64,000 bases of DNA from Branchiostoma floridae (taxonomy: Eukaryota; Chordata; Leptocardii; Amphioxiformes; Branchiostomatidae), in contig NC_049995.1 of the NCBI RefSeq assembly GCF_000003815.2, forward strand, positions 14,040,262 to 14,104,261. Reading direction: 5' to 3'. Under the pieces are notes generated by a model, which saw nothing but the letters and a program-made list of their open reading frames with translations, had not been told where the DNA came from and did not search any database. The translations under genes were made by a program, and so were the position numbers. Below, in pieces: positions 44,501 to 56,000 of the stretch (its first letter is position 1; the number at the start of each line of letters is the position of its first letter).

Positions 44501-46585
44501 CACAGTAAAGGAGCGCGCCAGATACCTGTGGTGGTGGGGAATACAAGATACAAACTCACTGTAAGGGTGTAACACGTCAAGCATCGATCTAGATATGGTT
44601 AAAGATATGGCACATATGTAGAGACAATACAAAGATCACACACATGCACCAGGGTTTAACAAGTTTTCTAGAATTCACTTGTCTTATGTATGGCACGATC
44701 ACTGTGAAGGAGCGCGCCAGATATCTGCCATGGCGGGAAATACAGGGTACAGATTCACTGCACGGGTGTAACATGACATGCATAGCTTTAGATACTGTTA
44801 AGAATAGGGCACATATTTGACATACATGACTAGAGACAATAAAACATACACACACATGCACATTCTGGGATAGTGTACAGACACTTATGTCATACCTGGG
44901 CAGTGATAACGTTCGATACAGGTTTTCCAGACTAGGTGATAAATTTCTGTATGACACAGGCCGGCTTCTTACTAGTTGTTGTATCACACAGGCTTTCTTC
45001 GATTTAATAGAACACACTCCATGCACAGCAAACAGAGTTTTTCCTTCTTTTTTTTTTTTATGAATTGTTTAAGTACTTGGGATAACATTTAGTTCCTTAC
45101 TTGGGGACAGCGTACAGCACAGACAGTTGTTCAAAGATGACATCAGGGGAGTGAAAACTTGCCAGGAACACAACTGGGGAAATACAAACAACATGCAGAC
45201 ATTGTAAATTACAAACAAAAAGTTACACTCGGATAGTGAGTGAGTGAGTGAGTGGTATGTTAACAGTTCACCTAGCCTGGATACCGTGCCCACGTAGTAG
45301 ACCCTGGCTTGAATCTTCTTGTTTTCTAGCCATGGATAGCAAATGATTGAGCCCACAAATACTATGTTAGTATGGTACCCTGACTAATAGTTATACACTA
45401 TATTGCAACTCACCATCTCTACTGACACATTCCTTCACATTGTCGATGAACAGGTTGGGGAATCCGTCAGGAAATTTTCCCCATCTGATCGTCCTCTTGA
45501 CTTGTACTGACTGGACCTGGGTTTGTCTCTGAAATAAGGGATAGGTAGGTTAGTACGACGGGTCATCTTAAAGGAAACGTTTGGAAAGATTTTTACTCAC
45601 TACGTTGCGTTCAATGGTAAGCATACCTCAAAATCTATCAGTGGCAAGGCAGTATCCAAAGAGCCAACCAGTAATTTGATCCAAGAGGCCCATTGGATAA
45701 CAGGTTGCATGGCCCTTTTGATAGTGACGTGCCAGTGATAGATCTTCTTGGAGAATAGCTGTATGATACTCTCTCACACTCACACATCTGGTTTATTGTC
45801 TGTTAATCCCTGGCCATTCAAGTTAACTTCACTGTGTCAAACCTCTGCATGTAAAGAACATAAAACACTTTAATATTGAAAGGGTGTTGTGAGTTTGACC
45901 CAGTCTGCTTGGCTAAATGCCAGCGAAGCCACATTGCACAGCTACTAGTTCCTTCAAAACGCATCTTCTTCACTTCAGTTAGGAATGACAACAGAAGAAA
46001 GAGAAGACCAAATACTAGTATGTAGAGTATATGTAGCTGGCCATAGCTGACAAAAAAACAAAGGGAGGGGGGCACAAAATATTGTCCTTGAAGATTCTTG
46101 GTTATTTGTGGAAGGGGGGCGTCGAACGTGTAGGAATGTTGCAAAAAAGAATGGCACGGATGACATTATGTTAACTACAAAAGATGGGAAGCCACAGTCA
46201 AGACATTACTATACTGATCTTCGATCATCTCCCCTGAGAATAATGGTGCAGTCCAAATGGATCAATGACTTCCGGGTTTGGAAGCTCAAAAAAGCAGTGA
46301 GATTGTGAGATCAAACAGAAGAATATTACACACCGCAAGCAGTCTTAAACATGCCTAATGTGCGCTTTGACACCTATAGACTTTTTTTACAACACGACCA
46401 CTTACCTGGGAAACTTAATCATGACCTTATTCTGGAAAGAAACAAATAAATAACAACAACAACAGTCTTCCACTCACTTCCGTCCCAGTTTGGACCAGTT
46501 GCCGACACTTCTCAGCCACGGCGTCCGCCAACGCTTCCATGGACGGGTGGGCGAACAGCAAGACGTCATCTTTCACCTGCGCCAT
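41591..46585 (-). CDS. Ribose-phosphate pyrophosphokinase, class II (plant PRS3/4-like)
   Basis: Makes PRPP from ribose-5-phosphate and ATP, the precursor of nucleotides, NAD and His. Eight exons (minus): 46478-46585, 45414-45528, 45101-45173, 44432-44525, 43694-43812, 43103-43317 (or from 43130), 42274-42350, 41591-41821; 1,032 bases, 343 residues, in frame throughout. Landmarks: [62 protein letters not shown], and the PRPP loop [21 protein letters not shown] and the short N-terminus point to the phosphate-independent class II enzymes of plants, not to animal PRPS1 or PRPSAP. The start ATG at 46583-46585 matches the short class II N-terminus. Acceptor and donor phases agree at every junction; donor gtccga after exon 5 is weak. 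Probably cytosolic: no targeting peptide. Confidence 0.9.
43103..43130 (-). other. Duplicated alternative splice donors, PRPP synthetase exon 6
   Basis: Two donors, gaag|gtaagc (exon end 43130) and gaag|gtacgt (exon end 43103), lie 27 bases apart and both leave phase 1. The extra segment encodes GKRKVTIKE and looks like a copy of the preceding VTVKE end plus donor. Either splice keeps the enzyme in frame (334 or 343 residues). Confidence 0.8.
44693..44870 (-). repeat. Intronic copy of the start of PRPP synthetase exon 4 with its acceptor
   Basis: 44489-44650 (exon start plus upstream intron) is matched by 44693-44870: ggagcgcgccagata, then gggaaatacagggtac/ggggaatacaagatac, gggtgtaaca and acacacatgcac blocks. 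The copied exon edge (cagatatctggcgcgctcc on the minus strand) soon loses similarity and has no donor. Confidence 0.85.
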
Positions 46586-47051
46586 CTCCAAGAAACTCTC
46601 CAAGACGACCCCGCCCACCTGGCTAAGACGGAGAAGAATCCTGGAAACGAGAGTGAAACTTCCTGGGAACGAGAAGAAAAACTCTGGGAACGAGACTACA
46701 GCGCAAGGCAGGCTGGGTAAAATACAGCTCGCGCATGCGTAGTACGAAAGTTGTGCCCAGAGGTGGAATAAAATTTTTTTGATTGTAAAATAGTTCAGGT
46801 GAGAAGACGTCGATAAGGGGGTGTTTTAGTCGTATTTGTACCTTGACAAACGCTTCTATAGATCCGACTTGTTCTGCGGGTTCTGTCGGAAGGATTTTCC
46901 ACTGAAACAGAAGGACAGAAGCGAGAGAAACTGGCCCCACACCCCTGAGTGGCGGTGATGTCAGGATGGGACGTTACGATGTAGACGGCTGACTTCCTTA
47001 CCAAGAATCGTTATTTTCTGAGACATAAAAACTCGACAGTTTCTCCCCAAC
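46586..47051. promoter_or_regulatory. Head-to-head promoter interval, PRPP synthetase / CAMSAP
   Basis: 466 bases between divergent start codons. It contains repeated cctggaaacgag / ctgggaacgag words at 46636-46695. A bidirectional promoter is inferred from arrangement; no TATA box seen. Confidence 0.5.
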
Positions 47052-50000
47052 ATGTCAGAAGAACTCCAGACCCGCCAGACGGACACAGTTGACGGACCGA
47101 CTGTGCCGGACATCGTCCCGCTTACGGAATACGATCCATTTAGGGTGAGTCAAAACACACCACATTTTTTTCATCTTAAAAAATACCTGTCAAAAATTAT
47201 TTCGTTCCAGTGTTTGCCTCAGTGAATTTGTAGGTTATCTTTGAACGCTACACAAGATGTGGATGTGAAAAGGTTTGGGTTGGGCTTCTGTTTCTTTAGT
47301 TAGACAAACAAGATCGCATTCCGAGTCGTTGCTGTCATCAAATAAAAATATTTGTCGACATAATCATTTGGAACCAAGCATACCGATACCTTGTTGTTGT
47401 TGACATATTTACACTAGAATAACGGTCATAAAGATAACGGGTTAGTGCCCATGTGCGATTTAATTTGTGTAAGAAAGTAACTGTCAGGTCTGCTTAAGAT
47501 ACTAGCATGAAGAAATTTTGTTCAATAAGAAAATGGTCCAAATTGAAAGAGGCAGTTGAAATCGAATTATTTTTTAGGATTGATTCCTGTCTCCAAGCAG
47601 ATGTTACACGTTGATATTATTAGTTGTTTTTGGAATGAAGGCAGCTAGAAATGATTGATATATTTCTGATGTAAGAAAAAATTATAAAAATGTTCATGAG
47701 TTTATCTTTGCTAGATTGTAATCTTTGCATTTTGGTTGGATTTTCATATATTTTAAGTAACTGCTTGCATGTGTTTTGGTCCAGTAATGTGCCATGAGTG
47801 AGTGAGTGCATCGTATTGATGTACATGTTGTATGTAGGGCCTGATCGTGAATGATGTCACAGTCATAGTCAACAGTGACCTCAAGTCAAGGGATGTAAAT
47901 GATATGGCCTCAGTAGACAGATGGCAATGTATAGACAGGGTTATTGATATTTACCAGAGTCAATGACACCCCAGAAGTGGCCAAGTGTTCCTGTAATATC
48001 TCTGGATCTGGATAAGTACTGGACAACACCCCTCTTGTTGGGGTAAAACGTCCAGGAACTGGTGCTGTGCAGTTACTTATTGCTGGCTCCTCAGGTGTTC
48101 AGTGACCTTCTCCCTGGACTTGGCAGATTCTGATATTGTGGACACAGTGTGTGGTAGTAGATTTCAATCTTGGACTGTTCATGACAAATACGTGTGTCTG
48201 TAGCAATCCTTGTTAAAGGTGATAGCTATAGGTTTGTTCAGGTTCAGGTGAATGTGGCAAAATAAGCTGGTGAATTCAAATGAATATGCAGAGGTGGTTG
48301 GTTGATAATAATAATATTTGTACAAAGGTTTTACTTTATGCTTATTTATATCAGGTTTCCATGTGTACAGTATTGTGTCAGTTCATTTAATTTTAAATTC
48401 TGTTTATATTATCATGATTATGTGGTAGTTACTGTATTTATTTGTTTATTTTCCACATACCTACTACATTGATGACGTAAGAATTGCCCAGTCCAGTTGC
48501 CATGTTTGTTTTATAGCACCGTAACCATGCAACTGGGAGCGTGCAAAGGACCAATTTAGGGGCAATTTAGCAATTAGGTGAAGAACAGGCCCCTAACAAT
48601 ACCTGATTCGGCTGTTTCACAATTGAGTGTACCCATTTATTTTTCCACATGTTACCAGTTGATAAGAAAGTCTACATAAGATATTACTGTTTTTGACTGT
48701 TATGTTCCAAAAGCTGGTGTAACAAGGAACACAACAAAAAAAGAAACAGAGAAATCCATCAATATTTGGTGAAACTATCGTGAAAAACGTTACCTAAAAA
48801 TGTCCCATTTTTACTGTTACCAGGGGTCATTCAGTTTTTTCACATTCTGAACATTGCAACTGGCTTTAAAAACATGACTGCTACCTTAAAATTCTTTATT
48901 TTGTACATGCAGTCATATGTTAACCTGAGATTTATTACAATTTTTTGAAGATATTCCAACTTTTTTTTGCCAGCAGGGTTATTTTGCATTTTCACCCACA
49001 TGTTACCAATTTTAATGTAATATTTACTTATAGATTACAAAGTATGTAGCATTATTTTAATGTACTGTAATAAGTGTTAATTTGACATGTAAAGTTTTGA
49101 TATGATGTATGTTACAGAACAAAAGTAGAATGAGATCATTCCTGCTTTCATCTGACTCACAGCGAAGGATCAAAGTATCGGCTTTAATTTTCCGAAAAAT
49201 TCTGTCCCGTCCGTACCCCCCCTCAATTTCTATACTAGGCTAATGTTATAAGCTTTTAATTGTGATGGTTTACAAGTCTCTTTGACTAGATACCAAACCA
49301 CTATATAAACCGTATCTGTGATAAAGACCTTGGCTGATACAGCACCGTATAACTTCAAATGTCCCGTCCGTACCCCTGTCCCGTCCGTACCCCCCACCTG
49401 TCCCGTCCGTACCCCCACTTTTAGTTTTAAGCAAAATACTGGGGAAAATGACACCCCAATTGCTAAAATAACACATTATAAATACTAAATAGATACAAAC
49501 AATTGATCTCCTCTCTAAAAATAGTACTTTTTAATGAATTTGCCAGCATTTTCTTTGTCATTTTTTTATTAATGCCCATAAACTGCCTGGGACTGGTATG
49601 AGATGAAATCTGATATTCCCCTAAAGTTGCCATCCCATTTGTCCAGTTCATGTGCTCTCCTCTAGCCCAGCTCACTCTCCCAGATCATCATCATGATGGT
49701 GATGATCCATTCTCCTCACCTCCCAGTACAGGTAGTGTACATGAAAAGGACAGAACATGCACTACCTGAGACACCAAGAAGAAAGGCAAAGGTTCTGGAG
49801 AGACCTGTCAAGTCTCCTACTCAAAATAAAACACTTGAGAAGAAAGAAAGGGGTTCTTGCTGTGACAAAAGAGAGCAGAAGAAATCTGCAAATAGGTCCA
49901 GAAATTGCAGATTCCCTGACAGAACAAATGCATCCCATCAAGTTCACCGGTTGAGCATGGCCATCAAAGAAAATATGCTCTAAATTGCATTCTCAGATCA

Positions 50001-53000
50001 TTCTAGATCAGATCAGATCTAATAATAATGTCTATCTCATTTTTTTCTTAGTTTAAACAATATTGCAGTATTTGTAGATGCTTTATTTAACTTGTTTTTA
50101 GCGAACAAGTGCGTTCCAAAAGGTGTGGACAAGTCCCTGCAGTATCAGTCTGTTGTCTGGTGTCCCGTCCGTACCCCCACGTATTATCATATTCATGCAA
50201 TTATCAAGTCTCTTGATTTGTTGCCCAAGTATGAATGCTAGAATCTTATGTAGGGGTATATAAATGATGAATTTCTAGCAAAGTTTAGCTACTCTCACCT
50301 CTCAAATAGAAGTACCCCCTGGAATAAAAGTACCCCCCGGACAAATCTTCAAAATCTAATAAAAGTACCCCCTGGAATAAAAGTACCCCCCGGAAAAATA
50401 CCAAATTGACATGTAAACTGTGCCCATGCTTCAGTCCAAGAGAAGATGATAAGCAGGTAGGCTCTTTCTATTTATTTATGCCTCAGTTCCATATCAGTTA
50501 ATTGTATAAATAATAAACAGAATAATTCCTATGTTATTGCACATATTTTCTTTATCTGAGTGTCACACCATCAACAAAGATTAAAATAAACGTAAAAAAA
50601 TGAATGAAAATAAAAATTGAAGAAATAAAAAAAGAAGTTTATTTTATAATCATTGTTACAAAATAACATTTTGAAGAAACATTCCAACTTAGAATACCTT
50701 ATTTACCACTTTTTTCAATGTTGCAGAAACCAAGGAGGTCATAGACACTGCCCCCTATCGAGGAATAACGGTACTGCAGAAAATATATAATTCTCTCGCG
50801 CATTACCGCGAGATTCAGCGTGAGTTGATGAATCCAACATGGCGGATGTTTTCGAGCCGATTGAACGCTGTGCTTTGTTTTGGAAGGATTTTTTCGTTGC
50901 TGGAACATTAAAACAAGTTGACTACGGGTGAAAAATAGTGGAAAAATATTGGTAACTTTTTAATTTGTTTGGTTGGTGGTTAATTTCTGTGTTTTGACAA
51001 AGAATTTGCGGAAGTTAGTGACTGTGTGTGTGACATGTGACCTCGATGTTTTCGTCTTTGTTCAGCGCAAATTTCAAGATTTTTGGAAGGTTAAAGATGG
51101 TCTAAAACGAAAAGGATATATTTTTACGAGTCCAGTACCGAATTACTTGTGTTCCGGTATTTTTGGACCTGAACCGGAACGTTTTTGCAAGTCCAGAACC
51201 GGTCCTGCGTACCGGTACGCATCCCTAGTTATGTTTGGGTCATAGCGCTAGCGGCAGGGAAATCCGCGCTGCCTCGTCCGAAAATAGCGAATTTGAAGCA
51301 AAAATACCGCGGAAATATGGGCAGAAAATACCAAACTTTCAATATTTTTGGGGTCCCTCGTTAGTAAAGAAAGTCCCAATTTGAAAAAAAAATAAACGTA
51401 CCGTCTAAAATAAGGACGTACCGGGTGGATTTTGAGGCGGAAAAAAATAAACGTACCGGTACGTTTATTTGAGAGGTGAGAGTATCAGAGTGCTTGAACT
51501 TAAAAAAATTGTATTTGACCTTTCCTTCCACATGAAATGACAGCAAGGTGTTATCATCGCCTTACAATAAATGATCAGAAAATGACACAACAAGGTGCTA
51601 CTACAAATAAAAGTTAGTTTTCTGGTCTTGTGGATACTAGTGATGGAAGATAACATGGAATAGTGTTTAACTTTAGTTCTTCATGTGGGTATACTGTATG
51701 TACCTTTACATACAGTCTTACAGTTGTCCCGTCCGTACCCCCTCAGTGCCCTATTAACGAAAGACCTATATTATAGTCACCGAGAGGTGTTGTGCAGAGA
51801 TCTTTTAGAATATTAAGCCAAAAGTATGTACCTTTGAACTACCAATATCAATTTTGATATATATTAAAGTTGATTTTTCAACCTCAGTGACCCCTCTTTG
51901 GTACACTCAATTGTGAAACAGCCGATTGTGCGTGCAGAAATTACAGAGTGTAGTAGTACTGTAGACGGTTGGATAGTAGACCCCTTGAGCAGCCTTCTTA
52001 GCACTGTAATAATAGTACAGTACTACTGGGTAGATGCATTCTTGTGTAGATAATCACTATTAGTTATATATAGTTGCATGCATAATTTATATTACACACA
52101 TCATGATATCGGTTACTGTAAAGCTACACATTGCTAGAATATTTCGTGAAAGTTTGTGTTTATTTTCTTTTTCTGCACAAAGTCAACAGGGCTCAAGTTT
52201 GAAACATTCTTTTTATCTTTTTTGCAAGATGTAGTGCCTGAAAATATAATGCCACACCCAAGAAATGTCTTCTTTTTTTTTTACATTGAAAAATTGCAAC
52301 ACTTGAATGTAAGTTTGTCTGTGACCGTATAGACCTTATATCCGTGCACAAAGTAAAGCGCTTACCAACAAGCTTTCGATCAGTTGCAAAATTGCAAGTT
52401 GCTCTTGATAACTTGATTTACTGTGTACGTTCGTTTGACCTCAGGATCATGGACATGTATGTCATGTATTAATGATAGTAATTTTCTTCCTGCTTCGTGT
52501 TTATGATATTTACTCATTTCAACATTATTTCCCAAATATGGAAGTCAAGACAAAAACTTGGTGTTGCTTTACCCAAATGCAGATAGTGTACCCATATAAA
52601 TAATATCATAATATCATATTCCCAGTTAAGTCAGTTATGATAGATATGTGTAATGTACAGAATTCAATATCAGCTAGCAAGGAATGATCAATACAATACA
52701 CCGTACACTAATGCACATCTGTTGCTGGAACACAGCTGGGACTGCCCTAGGCCATACAATTCAGTTATATAGATACATGGAGTTGTTTTGTAGGCTAGTT
52801 GCTTAACAATTGTTATGGTTCCGGTTCGGAATTTCAATTGTCTAGATATCTAAATAGTTCCTAAGAATAAGACGCAAAAAAGAGGTTGCCTCTATAGTTT
52901 TGGCTCTAGATTTTCCGGCTGTCGCTTTAGCAATGTATAATCTTTTATTCTTCCCCAAATGCTTGTTGTTCGTAGCGTTTTATGGTGTCGGAGATTTGAT

Positions 53001-56000
53001 CGTGCGGCGAACACTTCCTGGTATTAGTGCGCGGGATAGCGGTAAAGCGTTTCGTCGCCTGATTACCCAGATCGTGCGTTCTATGCCCGTTGTGGGTGTT
53101 TTAGCGCCATCGGAGCTCGCGGAAAACTTATCGGATAACTTTTCTTCCTTTTTGCTCAGTATACAGAAGAACTCTTGACCTTCATTGCCATATTAGTCAT
53201 TATCCCAGGAAAATTCATTTTTTCTGTGTAGCGGCCTGTAAAAAAAGCCTCCAAATTAGCAATTTCTTGGTAAAAATTGTATTTTAATGATGGTTTTAAC
53301 CAAAAATAACATTTCTACAGAAAATGTCAAATGAGTCTGACGGTCAGCGACAAGGCGCCCTTTTCTATCGGAAACATCGAATTGTCCGAAAAACGATGTT
53401 TTGAGGAGCGCTAGTGCTTTTTTCAGAGACAGTCAAATCGGCCTCGAATCGTAAAAGAAACTCCGAACCGGAACCTTATATTAGAACTTAGATGCATGGA
53501 GTTTAGCTGGAGAAATATAGTTAAAAATCTATCCTGTAGAAATTGTTCCTTAATTTTCCTCATTAGTGACTAAAAGCGTGGTCAAATTGCTTCAAACAAA
53601 ATAAGATGAAGTTAAACTTGGATACATTTCATGAATTGTGACAGTATGAAATGTTGAATGACCACAGTTTATTGATCGAGGGACCTGTATATGTATTAAT
53701 AGCTTCCGTCTTGTAATGTAAAAATGACTCAGGTTGCCAAAGACATAACAGTTTCACTTTTAGAGTTTGGATGAGTGCTGATAAAATAAGACTGATCACT
53801 GGTGAAAGTATATGTACATCTAAACTGCAGCACAGAGAAAACAGATGTTGAAATGAAGTGTCCCATTATTTTCCTGGCAAAGGTCCATGCCTCCATGCCA
53901 TGGTCCCTCAAGAAGGGCCAGTGTTATTAAGTTCAGCATCCTAGAGTAAGACAAGAGGGATGGTATTATCATTAAAAAACAATATTCACCATGCAACTTA
54001 AGTCCATGCCACCTTGCTGTATACCATGGGTTAGAGCTAGAATTAGAGTTTGCATGCTCAATACTAATAAAGATTTTTGATGTATTATGTGTATTATGTC
54101 ACTGTGGGCCATAAGTGTATGGTTAGAGTCTTAGAGTTAGTCTAAGACCATCAAAGTTAGACAGAGTGATGATGTATGTATTGTTACCTGTTCCAGGCGA
54201 AAGTCCACGCCTCCATGCTCTGGGCCATAGGGAAGGCTTACGGCGGAATGGTGCCTCCTGAGCTGCAGTGGCCGTTCTTCACAGATGACGAGGTTTGTTT
54301 GCTGTTTTTTATTTTATTTGTACTGACAGTACAGTTAAAAGTGTCAGTCACATTAATCATAAGGTGAGCGAGTAAAGGAAAGCTGTACTGCATGATATGT
54401 TGTTAACACATCTCTTGTTGATGACGTGTTTGTTGACAGGGTATGGAACAGCTGACACCATTATCAGTGGTTATCGTAACCACAGGAACGCTGTAATGTA
54501 TGATCTGGTGTTGTTGACATGTTTGTTGTTGTTGTTTACAGGGTACAGAACGGTTGACACCATTGTTGGTGGGCATGTCATTGTTAACCGCAGGAGAGCT
54601 GTACTAGTACTGTATGATCTGTACCCAGATGTTCTGAGAACCTTGCGACTGGGGTGGACACTGCAGCATGATCTGCCATTGTTGACATGTTTGTTGTTGT
54701 TGTTTACAGGGTACAGAACAGCTGACACCGTTGTTGGTTGGCATGCTGACAGCAGGAGAGCTGTACTGCATGATCTGTCATTGTTGACATGTTTGTTGTT
54801 GTTGTTTACAGGGTACAGAACAGCTGACACCGTTGCTAGTTGGCATGTTGACAGCAGGAGAGCTGTACTGCATGATCTGTACCCAGATGTTCCGTGAGCC
54901 GTGTGACTGGGGAGGACACTGGAGTGTGATCCAGGCGCTGAGTCGGAGAGGCATCCAGGCCATGGAGGATGAGGAAAACGGGGTCTCACAGGAGAACTTA
55001 CAGGAGGCACAGCCGATAAACCTGGTAAAGATGTGCTCTTTCTGTGGAGTATGTCTTTATCTGTGTGTGTGTATGACACTGAATGTGTGTGTCTGTGTAT
55101 GTGTGTGTGTCTGTGAATTTGTGTGACACTGTGTGTGTGTGTGTGCGTGTGACACTGTGTGTGTGTGTATGTGTGTACGTGTGTGACACTGTGTGTGCGT
55201 GTGTGACACTGTGACACTGTGTGTAACACTGTGTGTGTGTGTGTCTGCGTGTGTGACACTGCGTGTGTGTGACTCTGTGTGTGTGTCTCTGCGTGTGTGT
55301 CTGTGTATGTGTGTGTGTGCATGTGTGTGACACTGTGTGTGTACTTTTGTAGTTGCTGTTGTTGATTGTTATTATTGTTGTTTACAGAAGTCTCACCTGG
55401 CTGTGTTAGATGCCTTGATGGAGGCTTACATTAACGAGGTCATCAGTATTGAGGGAGTCGTCACAGCAGTCAAGTAAGTAATGAAATATTCAGGGTCTTG
55501 TGGACTAACGCATACAATTTATTACCAATCCAATCTGTTATGTTGGTCTTAGACTTGAAAAATATTATAACTTATGTCATATAAGAGCAGTATGAAAACA
55601 TAGTCTGAGTGGAAATTATGTGCCTTGCACCTTGGTTTAGACAGTTGGAGGTGAATATACTGCAGTCAGATCCAAGTTTTTCTCTCTGCCTTCTAGACTT
55701 CACATTTTCATCTTCATGTAATTTTTACTATCATATGATAGAAATGACTTCATGTGGCCTTACTTTGGTCCATGCTATTGGTCAATCTACATTTCTACAA
55801 GTTCTTTCCTCTTTTATAGGCAAAAGAAAGCCTGTCATTATCTTAGACAAAATGTAACACTACATTTATTTTTGCCATCTCCCTCCCCACAGGAAATTTG
55901 CGACGTTCAATGCATCCCAGGAGCTGCCGTATGACATGGAGGATGCCCTGCTGTTCTGGTTAAATAAAGTGGGGAGAACTCTACAGGACAGGAGGGGCAG

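Noticed and set aside
52900..53178. 92-codon open frame with hydrophobic start
   Set aside because: It lies wholly inside a MITE with inverted ends in CAMSAP intron 1, and shows no recognisable domain.
54471..55333. Long antisense His/Thr/Ser-rich open frames
   Set aside because: They are translations of the TG simple repeat and duplicated CAMSAP exon copies, not genes.
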